A stretch of DNA of 64,000 nt. It comes from Candidatus Marimicrobium litorale (GTDB taxonomy: Bacteria > Pseudomonadota > Gammaproteobacteria > Pseudomonadales > Halieaceae). The stretch covers positions 1,488,001-1,552,000 of the forward strand of contig NZ_SHNO01000001.1 of NCBI RefSeq assembly GCF_026262645.1, in the 5' to 3' direction. Positions 29,007 to 37,699 of the stretch are shown one piece after another; positions within the stretch are counted from its first letter, which is position 1; each line of letters starts with the position of its first letter. The notes under the pieces are model-generated. The model saw only the letters and a list, made by a program, of their open reading frames with translations, did no database searches and was not told the DNA's origin. Position numbers and translations under genes: made by a program.

Positions 29007-29894
29007 GTGAATCGATACCTGCGAAAAATTGCGCTACTCTGCGTGCTGGCGCCCCTATCCTTCAGTAGCTTCGCTCAGAGCGAGCAGGGAGCACCCGGCG
29101 ACGCTATTGTGATTAGCTCCGGGCTTGAGGGCGGTGGCTATTGGCTGACAGGCAACCGCCTCAAGGCTGCCGGCATTAATGCAGGCCTTAATGTAGAGAA
29201 CCGCTCCAGCACCGGCTCCCTGAGTAATTTGAAGGCCCTGATGGACCCGGACAGCCCCGTCAATATAGCCTTTGCCCAAGCCGATGCCCTGCAGTTTTAT
29301 CTGCAGGACAGACCCAGCGAGGCCGCCTCAATCGAGACGATAAGACGCCTGGGGGAAGAGTGCGTGTTTATCATCAGCGGCAGTAAAAGTGGCGTCAAAA
29401 ACCTGGGGGACATCGAAAATGCAAAACGCTTTCATCTGGGCATCAAGAGTCCCAACAGCGGTATCAGGGTCACCTTCGACCACATGACAACGCTGGTCCC
29501 GCAATTGAAACACGTGACTGTGCGCTATGGGGATTCGGTAGAAATGATCAATGATTGGGTTCACCATTTGTCGGATATCAAGAGAGCCGTGATGGTAGTG
29601 CATGCGCCAGACGCCCACTCGGAAGAGATCGATATGGTCATCGCTAACCCGGACAAGTACCGTTTCGTGAAGATCAAGGACACACGGCTTACCCAGTCCA
29701 GTGAATCGGGTCAATCGGCGTACACCGCCGAGAGCGTCGCTCCAGGTGCAGTAAGTGGTGCGAGCCGGGTTCCAACTATCTGCGTGGAGGGCCTGCTAGT
29801 CAGTCACAAGGACAAATTGTCCGACGCAGTGCAAAACAGAATATCCAGCCTCAGCGATGAGCAGTGGCAAAAGATTCAGAGCGAAAGCGATTGA
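29007..29894 (+). CDS. TAXI-family TRAP-type solute-binding protein
   Basis: A 295-residue periplasmic protein with a signal peptide (KIALLCVLAPLSFSSFA). The mature start GDAIVISSGLEGGGYWLTGNRL and the stretch RSSTGSLSNLKALMD match the TAXI (TRAP-associated extracytoplasmic immunogenic) binding-protein family, as does NIAFAQADALQ. These proteins deliver organic acids to TRAP transporters, but no TRAP permease gene is adjacent, so this is an orphan receptor. The start is a GTG at 29007 with GGAG about eight bases upstream. The preceding 200 bp contain no supported gene. Confidence 0.8.
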   Translation: MNRYLRKIALLCVLAPLSFSSFAQSEQGAPGDAIVISSGLEGGGYWLTGNRLKAAGINAGLNVENRSSTGSLSNLKALMDPDSPVNIAFAQADALQFYLQDRPSEAASIETIRRLGEECVFIISGSKSGVKNLGDIENAKRFHLGIKSPNSGIRVTFDHMTTLVPQLKHVTVRYGDSVEMINDWVHHLSDIKRAVMVVHAPDAHSEEIDMVIANPDKYRFVKIKDTRLTQSSESGQSAYTAESVAPGAVSGASRVPTICVEGLLVSHKDKLSDAVQNRISSLSDEQWQKIQSESD

Positions 29895-29912
29895 GCCACA
29901 TCACCGCGTGGA

Positions 29913-30941
29913 TCAGGACATCCCTAGTGTGAGAAGGTTATCCAGCGGCTGATAAAGCGCCTCGAGGTAATCAATATCTGCCTGCTCCAGTTCAAGTTCG
30001 GTCGCTTTTACCAGATCCTCAATCTGGGCAGCCTTCGAGACGCCGACCACGGGCGCGCATACGCCAGGCTTGCTCAGTAGCCAGGCGATCGCGATTTGAG
30101 CCGGCGTTCTTCCATATTTTGCTGCCGTCTCGACCACGCGCTCGGCGATTCGAAAGTTGTTTTCACCCCTGTATAAACTCGCGGTGCGGTCTTTGTCGGT
30201 ACCCGAGGAGCGAACCGTACTGCCCTCCTCAAAGCTGCCCTTGTAAGCACCGGTAAGAATCCCTCTCGCCAGAGGCGACCACGGCGTAATGCCAACCCCC
30301 GTCTTCTCACAGTAGGGATTCATCTCACGCTCTTCTTCACGGTAGACCAGGTTGTAATGATTTTGCATGGAAATAAAACGCGCCCAACCATGCCGCTCTG
30401 CAGTCATCTGTAATTCGGCGAACTGCCAGGCGAACATCGATGAACCGCCGAGGTAGAGTACTTTTCCAGCGCGCACTAGATCGTTGAGCGCTTCAAGACA
30501 TTCTTCCAACGGCACCTCCACATGAAACGGCAAACCATGGGGATGACGATGAATGATCAGTTGGTCAACATAGTCAAGACCCAGGCGCTGCAGGCTCCGA
30601 TCGACACCCTCGATGATATGCTTTCGCGAAAGCCCATAGGTATTGGCATTAGACCCCATGGGCATGGCAACCTTGGTGGTCAGGACATATTCCTCCCGCG
30701 GCAAAAGCTCACGCAGAACTCGTCCCACGACCTCCTCGCAGGCGCCGATTCCATAAAAATCCGCACAGTCGAAATAGAAAAGACCGTTATCAATTGCCGT
30801 GCGGAATATTTCCCGGGACTGGTCTATATCCAGGGTCCAGTCTCCCTGGTGACCCTGCCCTGGCACGCCAAAATTCATGGTTCCAAGGCACAGTTGAGAT
30901 ACCATCAAACCACTGTTACCCAATTGCACAGGCTTTAACAT
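29913..30941 (-). CDS. Aldo/keto reductase
   Basis: A 342-residue NAD(P)H-dependent oxidoreductase of the aldo/keto reductase superfamily, close to the AKR11/YajO-like group. The catalytic tetrad is visible: Asp and Tyr in FDCADFYGIGACEEVVG, Lys in VLTTKVAMP, and His in LIIHRHPHG. The C-terminal cofactor segment is KPGVCAPVVGVSK. The physiological substrate is not evident. It is convergent with the TAXI gene, 18 bp from its stop, and has its own upstream region of about 250 bp before the CYP51-like gene. Confidence 0.93.
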   Translation of the reverse strand: MLKPVQLGNSGLMVSQLCLGTMNFGVPGQGHQGDWTLDIDQSREIFRTAIDNGLFYFDCADFYGIGACEEVVGRVLRELLPREEYVLTTKVAMPMGSNANTYGLSRKHIIEGVDRSLQRLGLDYVDQLIIHRHPHGLPFHVEVPLEECLEALNDLVRAGKVLYLGGSSMFAWQFAELQMTAERHGWARFISMQNHYNLVYREEEREMNPYCEKTGVGITPWSPLARGILTGAYKGSFEEGSTVRSSGTDKDRTASLYRGENNFRIAERVVETAAKYGRTPAQIAIAWLLSKPGVCAPVVGVSKAAQIEDLVKATELELEQADIDYLEALYQPLDNLLTLGMS

Positions 30942-31155
30942 AATCCCCCTCTCACACCTTGCGACGATCTCCGCAGAAGGCCGTGAATGTAGGTAACGCC
31001 GGAAGCGGTCATCACCGTGAATTTACTCTACTGCGCATAAATCTGAGTCTATGGCGAAACGAGCACGGCCTGCCGAGAGGACAAAATCTTCGGGATCTCA
31101 CTCTATTTTCACATCCGCGCATAGGGTTACACATGCTTCTGTAGTCATTATTATA

Positions 31156-31173
31156 TTATAGTCGACACTATAA
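31156..31173. promoter_or_regulatory. Palindromic operator upstream of the CYP51-like gene
   Basis: TTATAGTCGACACTATAA has perfect six-base outer arms (TTATAG/CTATAA). Its core, ATAGT-N4-ACTAT, is the same as at 146-159 beside the TetR gene. It sits 29-46 bp before the ATG, overlapping the AT-rich stretch where a -10 element is expected, so binding would block transcription. Confidence 0.6.
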
Positions 31174-31201
31174 ATATCGCGGTATCCTTCCAGGAGCTCA
31201 A

Positions 31202-32527
31202 ATGTCTTCCAATATACCCCTTGTCAGCGGCGCCCAACCTTCGACAGGCCATCTGGATGAATTCAATAACGATCCGCTGGCACTCATGCATCGCGCTTAT
31301 GAGGAGTGTGGCGAGATTTGTGAATTCAACCTCGGGGGTCTGCACACCGTTTTGCTGGTCGGGCCTGATGCCCATGAGGCTTTTTTTCGCAGCCCGGATG
31401 AACAACTGTCTGCTGCGGACGCATACCAGATGATGGTGCCCGTGTTCGGCGAGGGAATACAATACGGCGCGCCGCCCGAAATCGAACGCCAACAACTGAA
31501 AATGCAGGTGAAAGGCCTGAAATACGAGCGTATGGTCAACTACGCTGAGATTATAGAACGGGAATCCGAGGCCTTTTCGAGTGACTGGGAGGAGCATGGC
31601 GAACTCGATATTTACGACGCATTTACCCGCCTCACGCTCAAAACGTCTACCCATTGTCTGCTGGGAACCGACTTCAGGCAGCAGCTCACTGAAGAGTTCG
31701 CCGGACTGTACCACGATCTGGAAGACGGACTTGCGCCCTCTTCACTCACGGCCCCCTACCAGGATGCGGAACGATTCAGGCGTCGCGACCGCGCGCGCGA
31801 GAGGCTTGTTGAATTGATACGCGAGCGCGTCCGGCTGCGCAGGGAGCGGGGCGAGGCGGAACACGACATGCTGCAAGTGTATATGGACGCGACCTATAAG
31901 GATGGCCGCCCCCTGACAGATCACGAAATCACCGGCATGGTGATCTGGTTTATGTTTGCCGGCCACCATACAAGCTCAAACACCACTGCCTGGACACTGC
32001 TGGAGATCGCGCGAAACCCGCAGTATAAGCAGCGTCTGTTGGCAGAGGTCGATGCGCTATTCGAGGATGCCTCCGCACTGACCTTCAGAGGATTGCGTGA
32101 TATCCCCCTGCTAGACGGGTTTATTCGCGAGTCATTGCGGCTTCATCCGCCGCTGAACGCCATTACGCGACGCGTCATGAGTGACTGGTCCTTCAAGAGG
32201 TACGTGGTCACTGCAGGAAAAAACATTATGGTGTGCCCGCACGTGAGCCACAAGCTGCCAAAATATTTTGACAACCCGAACGTTTTTGATCCGGAACGTA
32301 GAGATTCGGGACACCTTTTCGCGGAAATACCGTTTGGTGGCGGTCGCCGCAAATGCATTGGGAATGGTTTTGCGGTACTGCAGGTCAAGGCAATTCTCTC
32401 GACCCTCCTGCACCGTTACGATTTCTCGCTGACCGCCGCGGCCGAAAGCTATGGGGAAATAATGCCGGCCCTGATTCTCAGACCGTCAGACCCATGTACG
32501 CTGAAGTACACATTGCGAAGCGCCTGA
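31202..32527 (+). CDS. CYP51-like cytochrome P450
   Basis: A 441-residue P450 with the hallmarks of the CYP51 (sterol 14-alpha-demethylase) family. The I-helix motif is FAGHHTSSNT, almost the same as in Mycobacterium CYP51. The B'-helix/substrate-recognition stretch is AYQMMVPVFGEGIQY, the K helix is ESLRLHPPL, and the heme loop is FGGGRRKCIGNGFAVLQ. There is no N-terminal membrane anchor, as in other bacterial CYP51s. Demethylation of a sterol would need ferredoxin and NADPH-derived electrons from elsewhere. AGGAG precedes the ATG by about six bases. The operator at 31156-31173 suggests inducible control by the TetR at 209. Whether it makes or degrades a sterol is open. Confidence 0.85.
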   Translation: MSSNIPLVSGAQPSTGHLDEFNNDPLALMHRAYEECGEICEFNLGGLHTVLLVGPDAHEAFFRSPDEQLSAADAYQMMVPVFGEGIQYGAPPEIERQQLKMQVKGLKYERMVNYAEIIERESEAFSSDWEEHGELDIYDAFTRLTLKTSTHCLLGTDFRQQLTEEFAGLYHDLEDGLAPSSLTAPYQDAERFRRRDRARERLVELIRERVRLRRERGEAEHDMLQVYMDATYKDGRPLTDHEITGMVIWFMFAGHHTSSNTTAWTLLEIARNPQYKQRLLAEVDALFEDASALTFRGLRDIPLLDGFIRESLRLHPPLNAITRRVMSDWSFKRYVVTAGKNIMVCPHVSHKLPKYFDNPNVFDPERRDSGHLFAEIPFGGGRRKCIGNGFAVLQVKAILSTLLHRYDFSLTAAAESYGEIMPALILRPSDPCTLKYTLRSA

Positions 32528-32548
32528 ACACCGGCGCTTGCAATATAC

Positions 32549-33031
32549 CTACTGGTTGGCGTTCCCTCCGCGCCGCACTCGCTGTCGTGCTTCTGTCCGT
32601 TGCGCTTGCACTCGCTGCGCCAACGTAGCGCCCGATGCCTCTGACTCGCCCTGCAAACTACCGCCTGCAGCGGTGGCAGGAAGCGCAGTGCTCAGGTCGT
32701 CGCCGGAGTCGATCGCGGCCAGTATCTCCCGCACAGTCTCGTCCTGCACCGCACTATTACCAGTGCCTTGCGCGTTTTGAGCCATGAACACATTGTTACA
32801 GCGAATGTATTTAAAACGACCAATGGCATCAATGCGCATCCTTTTCCATACTTGCATTTGCCGCGGCTGGCCGCCTTTGTAAGTCAGGTCAGAATAGTGG
32901 TTGATTTCCCTTTGGAGATTTTCGCAGGCAGCGGTGTCAATGTCCTGCGCGCTCACCGGTGCCGTCAAAAGGACGCCCAGTGCTGCCCATATCGCTGTCA
33001 ACGTTCTTGATTGTGAAATCATTTTGCGCAC
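32549..33031 (-). CDS. Secreted protein of unknown function
   Basis: A 160-residue protein with a clear signal peptide (LTAIWAALGVLLTAPVSAQ). The mature region has two cysteines, in AACENLQREI and YIRCNNVFM, which may form a disulfide. Its C-terminal third is low-complexity, with many Ala, Gly, Gln and Arg residues, and ends RRGGNANQ. I do not recognise the family. It is convergent with the CYP51-like gene, with 21 bp between the stops. The following 700 bp hold no firm gene. The clear signal peptide and consistent composition support a real coding region. Confidence 0.7.
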   Translation of the reverse strand: MRKMISQSRTLTAIWAALGVLLTAPVSAQDIDTAACENLQREINHYSDLTYKGGQPRQMQVWKRMRIDAIGRFKYIRCNNVFMAQNAQGTGNSAVQDETVREILAAIDSGDDLSTALPATAAGGSLQGESEASGATLAQRVQAQRTEARQRVRRGGNANQ

Positions 33032-33732
33032 CTCTGCGTTTGTCCGTGACGGGGTCTGCTTTTGTCAGTATTGCTACTACTGGTGCAATTGCGTAGACAA
33101 AGCATACAAAACTATGCCGGTCATTTCAATTTTCCCTTTGCAGACTGGGTCACAAAAATGGAAATCCAAGTGCAACCACGGATCTTAAAATACGGAAAAA
33201 GTTCGCGTAAAATGCCGCTAAATTCTCGAAAAATCGCGAAAAATGATCTTTCTTATCATGTTGGCGCAAAAAGTAGATCCCGATGCACCCGCAGCGAAGA
33301 TCAATGCGTAGTCGTGTCACCCCTGACGCTGTCTCCTGGGCTCAGCTTTGCGCACATGCGCTCAACCGGTGCCGCCCCCCTGCCCACACAAGCCTGCGCA
33401 CTCTCGCCCAGGGCCGCGGTCATTACGTCGCCAAGACGGATTTTAATGCGCGGGTTTTACTGCCCATGTCTGCGAGTCGCGCCAAAAACACGCTTGCCTT
33501 GGCGCAACTCAGCACGGGTGACATACGTCGATATGACACAGGCTTTCCTCCCGGGCGAAAGATAGGTTAACTCGTCGCGAACACGGCTGTTGTCTGGGTA
33601 CTGTGCAAACCGGCGCGACAGCAACGTCCGCTTCATTCTTGACCGCAGGCGTGTTCCTGTGGTGCGATAACAACTTATGAGGCGACCACACGCCGCCACC
33701 GATATCACTAAGCGCGCAGCAGGAGGCCATCC
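33032..33732. other. Gene-poor region of 700 bp
   Basis: Overlapping frames (33062-33565 and 33283-33570 on plus, 33457-33753 on minus) exist, but none has a recognisable domain or a ribosome-binding site. The left part is AT-rich, with repeated GAAAAA motifs near 33190-33245. The 12-mer AAATGATCTTTC at 33241-33252 also occurs in both copies of the 44-bp repeat that bounds the island at 46.8-55.3 kb. I see no other structure. Confidence 0.5.
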
Positions 33733-34356
33733 ATGCCCGGTGCACTGGTACAACTAACCCGAAGGCTACTAGCGCTGGCCCTGATCAGTATTGCTGTCGC
33801 CGCCAGCGGTGCGATAGAACCTGACTGGGAGCTGCAGGACGAGGACGGCACACTGCAAGTTTTTACCCGCGAGGTGGACGCTTCTCCTTTTCTTGAAGTC
33901 ATGGCCAGGGTGCAGATAAACGCCCCACTGGCTCGCATCACGGAATTTCTCGGCGACGGCAGCGGCTGCGCAGAATGGCGTGCCATGTGTCGTTCTTCAC
34001 AGGTGCTTGAGGAGGTGTCAGCTGAGGAGCGCTATGTCTATCTGGTACTGGACATGCCCTGGCCCCTGACAGACCGGGACATGGTTATCCACTCGCAGAC
34101 TCGGCTGGATCCGGACTCGTCGAGCGCCATTGTGAATTTACGTACCGACTCATCGCGCCACCCGCCGGGAGACTTTGTGCGCGCCGAATCGGTCGGGCAA
34201 TTCATCCTTCGCGTGCTACCAGACCAGCAGGTGGAGTTCACCTATATCATGCATACAGACCTGGGCGGCGACCTGCCCCCCGAGTCCGTTAACGCACGTC
34301 TGGCGGAATCCGCTATGAACGACCTGAAGCGCTTGAAAGCGCTGGCGGAGGGCTGA
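33733..34356 (+). CDS. START/SRPBCC-type lipid-binding protein, exported
   Basis: A 207-residue protein with an N-terminal hydrophobic signal (LLALALISIAVAASG), then a START-like domain from about residue 30 to the end. Supporting stretches are DWELQDEDGTLQVFTREV, SGCAEWRAMCRSSQVLEE, DMPWPLTDRDMV and VEFTYIMHTDLGGDLP, which follow the helix-grip pattern of bacterial START proteins. Such domains bind sterols, lipids or other hydrophobic ligands in a deep pocket. A periplasmic lipid or sterol carrier would fit near a CYP51-like enzyme, but this is inference. The start has AGGAGG about ten bases upstream. Confidence 0.8.
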   Translation: MPGALVQLTRRLLALALISIAVAASGAIEPDWELQDEDGTLQVFTREVDASPFLEVMARVQINAPLARITEFLGDGSGCAEWRAMCRSSQVLEEVSAEERYVYLVLDMPWPLTDRDMVIHSQTRLDPDSSSAIVNLRTDSSRHPPGDFVRAESVGQFILRVLPDQQVEFTYIMHTDLGGDLPPESVNARLAESAMNDLKRLKALAEG

Positions 34357-34468
34357 CACAGGAGTACCAAACGCGACTGTCTGGCGTTGAGATCGCTTTA
34401 AGGGGTCAGTTCGGTACTGAACAATGCGCGACCACTCGGTGACCTCCGCGCAGGCCGGGATCGCTCAT

Positions 34469-35641
34469 TCACAGAGCGGCGATCTCTTCTCCCAGAATCT
34501 GAAGAAATTTCGCACCCAACGCCCCGTCGATTACACGGTGGTCACAAGACAGTGAAGCACTGACCACGGTGGCAACCGTCGGCTCACCATCGCGCACAAT
34601 CATCTTCTGTTCACCTTTACCTAGCGCCAAAATAGCGCCCATGGGCGGATTAACGATCGCGGTAAAGTTGCTAACACCAAACATACCCAAATTGGATACC
34701 GTAAAGGAACCACCGCTGATATCGTCTTTGGTTAACTTGCCTGTCTTGGTCTTATCGGCGAGCTCACCGATAGCTGCAGCGACTTCCGCCGGAGACATTA
34801 ACTGCGCTTTGCGCACTGTCGCAGGATACAGGCCGTCATCTGTGGCAATGGCCACCGACACGTTGGCATCCTTGAACTGATAGATATCATCACCTACCAG
34901 GTTTACGTTCATGCGCGGTTCTCGCATCAACGCTCTTGAAACACACCATACCACCAGATCATTGACGGACACCTTCTGGCCACCCGCGGCATTCAAAGAC
35001 TCCCGGTGTTTGAGCAGTCCGTCCAGTTCATACTCCACTGTGAGGTAGAAATGGGGAATAGTCTGCTTCGCCTCCGCAAGGCGCTTGCCGATCGTTTTGC
35101 GTGTTGCTGACAGGGGAATAATTTCGTAATCGTCGGCGGGCGCATTGCCACTTTCACTGACAGCCTCACGCACATCGTCTTCGGTGATGCGCCCGCGGCG
35201 CCCGGTACCGGTTACCAAATTTAGATCGACACCCAGTTCTTCAGCGAGCTTACGCACGGACGGGCTGGAGCGCGTCGCGGCATCGCCGCCTCCCGCTTTT
35301 TTAGACACCGGCACATCCACTTTTTGTTCGGAGCCTGCGCCCGCATCTGCACCCGCGAAGTTCTCGATAAAAACATCGATAGCAGTATCGTCGACATCTG
35401 CCGCCGCGATAACGCCTAACAGAGCGCCCACCGGGTGCGTATCACCCTCCTGGGCAATAATACGACGCAGTACGCCCTCGACCGGAGCATCCCAGACGTT
35501 AACAATCTTGTCGGATTCCATTTCGAAGACCTCATCACCCTTTGCGATGCTGTCTCCTTCTTGTTTGTTCCAGGTGTTGATGGTGCCTTCGACCATCTCG
35601 ATACCCCACTTGGGCACCGCTATTGGGTATATGTTACTCAT
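34469..35641 (-). CDS. 2-oxoacid dehydrogenase complex E2 (dihydrolipoamide acyltransferase)
   Basis: A 390-residue E2 component. The N-terminal lipoyl domain (about residues 1-80) carries Lys45 in EMESDKIVNVWDAP. A hinge follows, and then a peripheral-subunit-binding domain with SPSVRKLAEELGVDL and GTGRRGRITEDDV. The C-terminal catalytic domain ends with SLSCDHRVIDGALGAKFL, containing the active-site histidine. With the E1 genes directly upstream this forms a multienzyme complex that oxidatively decarboxylates a 2-oxoacid or cleaves acetoin to an acyl-CoA. There is one lipoyl domain only. No E3 gene is in the operon, so lipoamide dehydrogenase must be shared. Confidence 0.94.
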   Translation of the reverse strand: MSNIYPIAVPKWGIEMVEGTINTWNKQEGDSIAKGDEVFEMESDKIVNVWDAPVEGVLRRIIAQEGDTHPVGALLGVIAAADVDDTAIDVFIENFAGADAGAGSEQKVDVPVSKKAGGGDAATRSSPSVRKLAEELGVDLNLVTGTGRRGRITEDDVREAVSESGNAPADDYEIIPLSATRKTIGKRLAEAKQTIPHFYLTVEYELDGLLKHRESLNAAGGQKVSVNDLVVWCVSRALMREPRMNVNLVGDDIYQFKDANVSVAIATDDGLYPATVRKAQLMSPAEVAAAIGELADKTKTGKLTKDDISGGSFTVSNLGMFGVSNFTAIVNPPMGAILALGKGEQKMIVRDGEPTVATVVSASLSCDHRVIDGALGAKFLQILGEEIAAL

Positions 35642-35703
35642 AGCTGTTGCTCTTTTAAGTATTCAGGGAACAACCTGGCATCTGCCCCCTACCTCGAATT
35701 TCT

Positions 35704-36711
35704 TTACGCCAGAACGTCTTTGATGGTCGCCTTAATTTTGTCGACACTGGGTATGTAGGCCGCCTCAAGCTCTGGAGAAAATGGTGTCGGGCTGTGGGGC
35801 GCGCAAACCTGCTTGATCGGGCCCTTCAGAGAGTGAAAAGCCTTATCCGCCGCCAGCGCGGCAATATCTGCAGTCAGACCGCAGCGCGGCGGGGACTCAT
35901 CGACCACTATGAGACGCCCCGTGGCCTCAACACTCTCCAGTATCGCGCCCTCATCCAGCGGTGAACTGGTGCGAGGATCAATCAGGTCGCAACTGATGCC
36001 CTCGGACTCCAGCGCGTCGATAGCCGCAGCCGCCTTATTCACCATCTGGCCAAAGGCCACAACCGTCACATCATCACCCTCGCGCACAAAGGCTGCCTCT
36101 CCGAAGGGAATGGTGTACATCTCGTCGGGTACCTCACAGGTCTCCTGATACAGCGCTTTGGGTTCGAAAAACAGCACCGGATCATCGTCCTTGATCGCTT
36201 GCAGCAGCAATCCCTTGGCGTCATAGGCATTAGAGGGAATGACCACTTTTAAGCCTGGAAACGAGGTCATCACCTGGTACATGGACTGGCTGTGCTGTCC
36301 CGCCGCAGAAAAACCACCGCCAGAGGCGAAGCGAATGACCGCGGGGCACGTGCTCTTGCCGCCGAACATGTAACGGAACTTGCCCATCTGGTTGACGATC
36401 TGGTCCATGCAGACCCCGATGAAATCAGCAAACATAATTTCGGCTACCGGCCGCATGCCCACAAGAGCGGCGCCTGCCGCAGCACCGACAATAGCCGACT
36501 CGGAAATCGGTGTGTCGATACAGCGATCAGGGCCGAACGCTTTGTAAAGGCCCGCTGTAACACCAAATACACCACCGACCTCACCGATCTTGCCGCTGGG
36601 CGCTCCGTTACAACCGGCTACATCCTCGCCTAAAACAAAAACGGTATCGTCTTCTGCCATGGCCTGGTGCAGTGCCTCGTTGATTGCATCGCGCATCGTT
36701 TTCTCTGACAT
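35704..36711 (-). CDS. 2-oxoacid/acetoin dehydrogenase E1 beta subunit
   Basis: About 335 residues. This is the beta half of a heterotetrameric thiamine-diphosphate-dependent E1. Characteristic stretches are AINEALHQAMAEDD, VFVLGEDVAG, DTPISESAIVGAAAGAALVGMRPVAE and SPFSPELE-like C-terminal elements around AAYIPSVDKI. The beta subunit contacts the cofactor and docks E2. I put the start at 36711 because AGGAG precedes it and the E1 alpha stop is only ten bases upstream; an in-frame ATG at 36750 would overlap E1 alpha. Together with the alpha subunit it resembles the AcoA/AcoB and PdhA/PdhB groups, and the substrate cannot be fixed from sequence. Confidence 0.93.
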   Translation of the reverse strand: MSEKTMRDAINEALHQAMAEDDTVFVLGEDVAGCNGAPSGKIGEVGGVFGVTAGLYKAFGPDRCIDTPISESAIVGAAAGAALVGMRPVAEIMFADFIGVCMDQIVNQMGKFRYMFGGKSTCPAVIRFASGGGFSAAGQHSQSMYQVMTSFPGLKVVIPSNAYDAKGLLLQAIKDDDPVLFFEPKALYQETCEVPDEMYTIPFGEAAFVREGDDVTVVAFGQMVNKAAAAIDALESEGISCDLIDPRTSSPLDEGAILESVEATGRLIVVDESPPRCGLTADIAALAADKAFHSLKGPIKQVCAPHSPTPFSPELEAAYIPSVDKIKATIKDVLA

Positions 36712-36721
36712 GATGACTCTC

Positions 36722-37699
36722 CTATGCGGCGCCGTAATTAATGTAGACATCTTCTGTCACTTGCTCTGGCAAAGGACGGGGCGCGCCTTTTGCCTCTGTC
36801 ACAGACTGCTCGATCAACGCCATTACCTCTGCATCAATCGCATCGAGTTCTTCCTGGCTGAGCTCACCTGACTTCGCCATAGACGCACGAAAGTTTTTCA
36901 GGCAGCAGGAGTTCTCCCGCAGATCGTCAAGTTCACCGTCTGCACGGTAATGCTGCGGATCTCCAACAAAATGACCGTGAAAACGACCCGTTTCAGCGAA
37001 AACTCCGGCGGGACCGCTACCAGAGCGAGCATGGTCAATAGCCTTGCCCGCTGCCTCGTAGACCGAGAAAAAATCAGCGCCATCGGCAACAAACACCGGA
37101 AAACCGAAGCTCTCGGTCCGCGCTTTCAAGTCATCGCAACCCACCGCGTATTCAATGTTGGTGTGCTCTGAGTAATAGTTGTTCTCAATGACGAATACAG
37201 CGGGCACCTTCAACACCACCGCGAGGTTCATCGCTTCAAAGCAGGTTCCCTGGTTGACGGAGCCGTCACCGGAAAAGGAAATCGCGACGCGGTTGTTTTT
37301 ACGTATCTTTTGCGCCAATGCCGCGCCGACAGAGATGGGCGGACCACCGGCCACGATACCGTTGGCGCCGAGGATGCCTTTTTCTATGTCGGCTACATGC
37401 ATAGAGCCGCCTTTGCCTTTGCACAAGCCCTCGGACGAGCCGAACAATTCTTTCATCATCGGAATAACATCGGCCCCCTTGGCAATCACGTGACCGTGAC
37501 CCCGGTGGGTGGAGATGATCGTATCCTCGTTGCTGAGGTTTTCACACACGCCAACCGCATTCGCTTCCTGACCAGTGTAGAGATGGGTAAACCCCGCAAT
37601 CTGGCCATTCATTATTTCTGCGTGTGTGCGCTCCTCGAATTCCCGGATAGTTTTCATCTGGCGGTAGGCCCGCAACAGTTTTTCCTTCGGTAGGCTCAC
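36722..37699 (-). CDS. 2-oxoacid/acetoin dehydrogenase E1 alpha subunit
   Basis: A 325-residue alpha subunit with the thiamine-diphosphate motif GDGSVNQGTCFEAMNLA followed by ENNYYSEHTN, equivalent to the GDG-x(25)-NN signature. Other markers are THRGHGHVIAKGAD and GKGGSMHVAD, both typical of AcoA/PdhA-like E1 alpha proteins. It opens the E1alpha-E1beta-E2 operon. The upstream 500 bp contain a perfect 11-bp AT-rich inverted repeat (37827-37852), which may bind a regulator. No acetoin-specific accessory gene is nearby, so pyruvate, acetoin or a branched oxoacid all remain possible. Confidence 0.94.
   Translation of the reverse strand: MSLPKEKLLRAYRQMKTIREFEERTHAEIMNGQIAGFTHLYTGQEANAVGVCENLSNEDTIISTHRGHGHVIAKGADVIPMMKELFGSSEGLCKGKGGSMHVADIEKGILGANGIVAGGPPISVGAALAQKIRKNNRVAISFSGDGSVNQGTCFEAMNLAVVLKVPAVFVIENNYYSEHTNIEYAVGCDDLKARTESFGFPVFVADGADFFSVYEAAGKAIDHARSGSGPAGVFAETGRFHGHFVGDPQHYRADGELDDLRENSCCLKNFRASMAKSGELSQEELDAIDAEVMALIEQSVTEAKGAPRPLPEQVTEDVYINYGAA

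Noticed and set aside
33283-33570. 95-codon plus-strand frame
   Set aside because: No ribosome-binding site and no recognisable motif, and overlapping frames are equally open.
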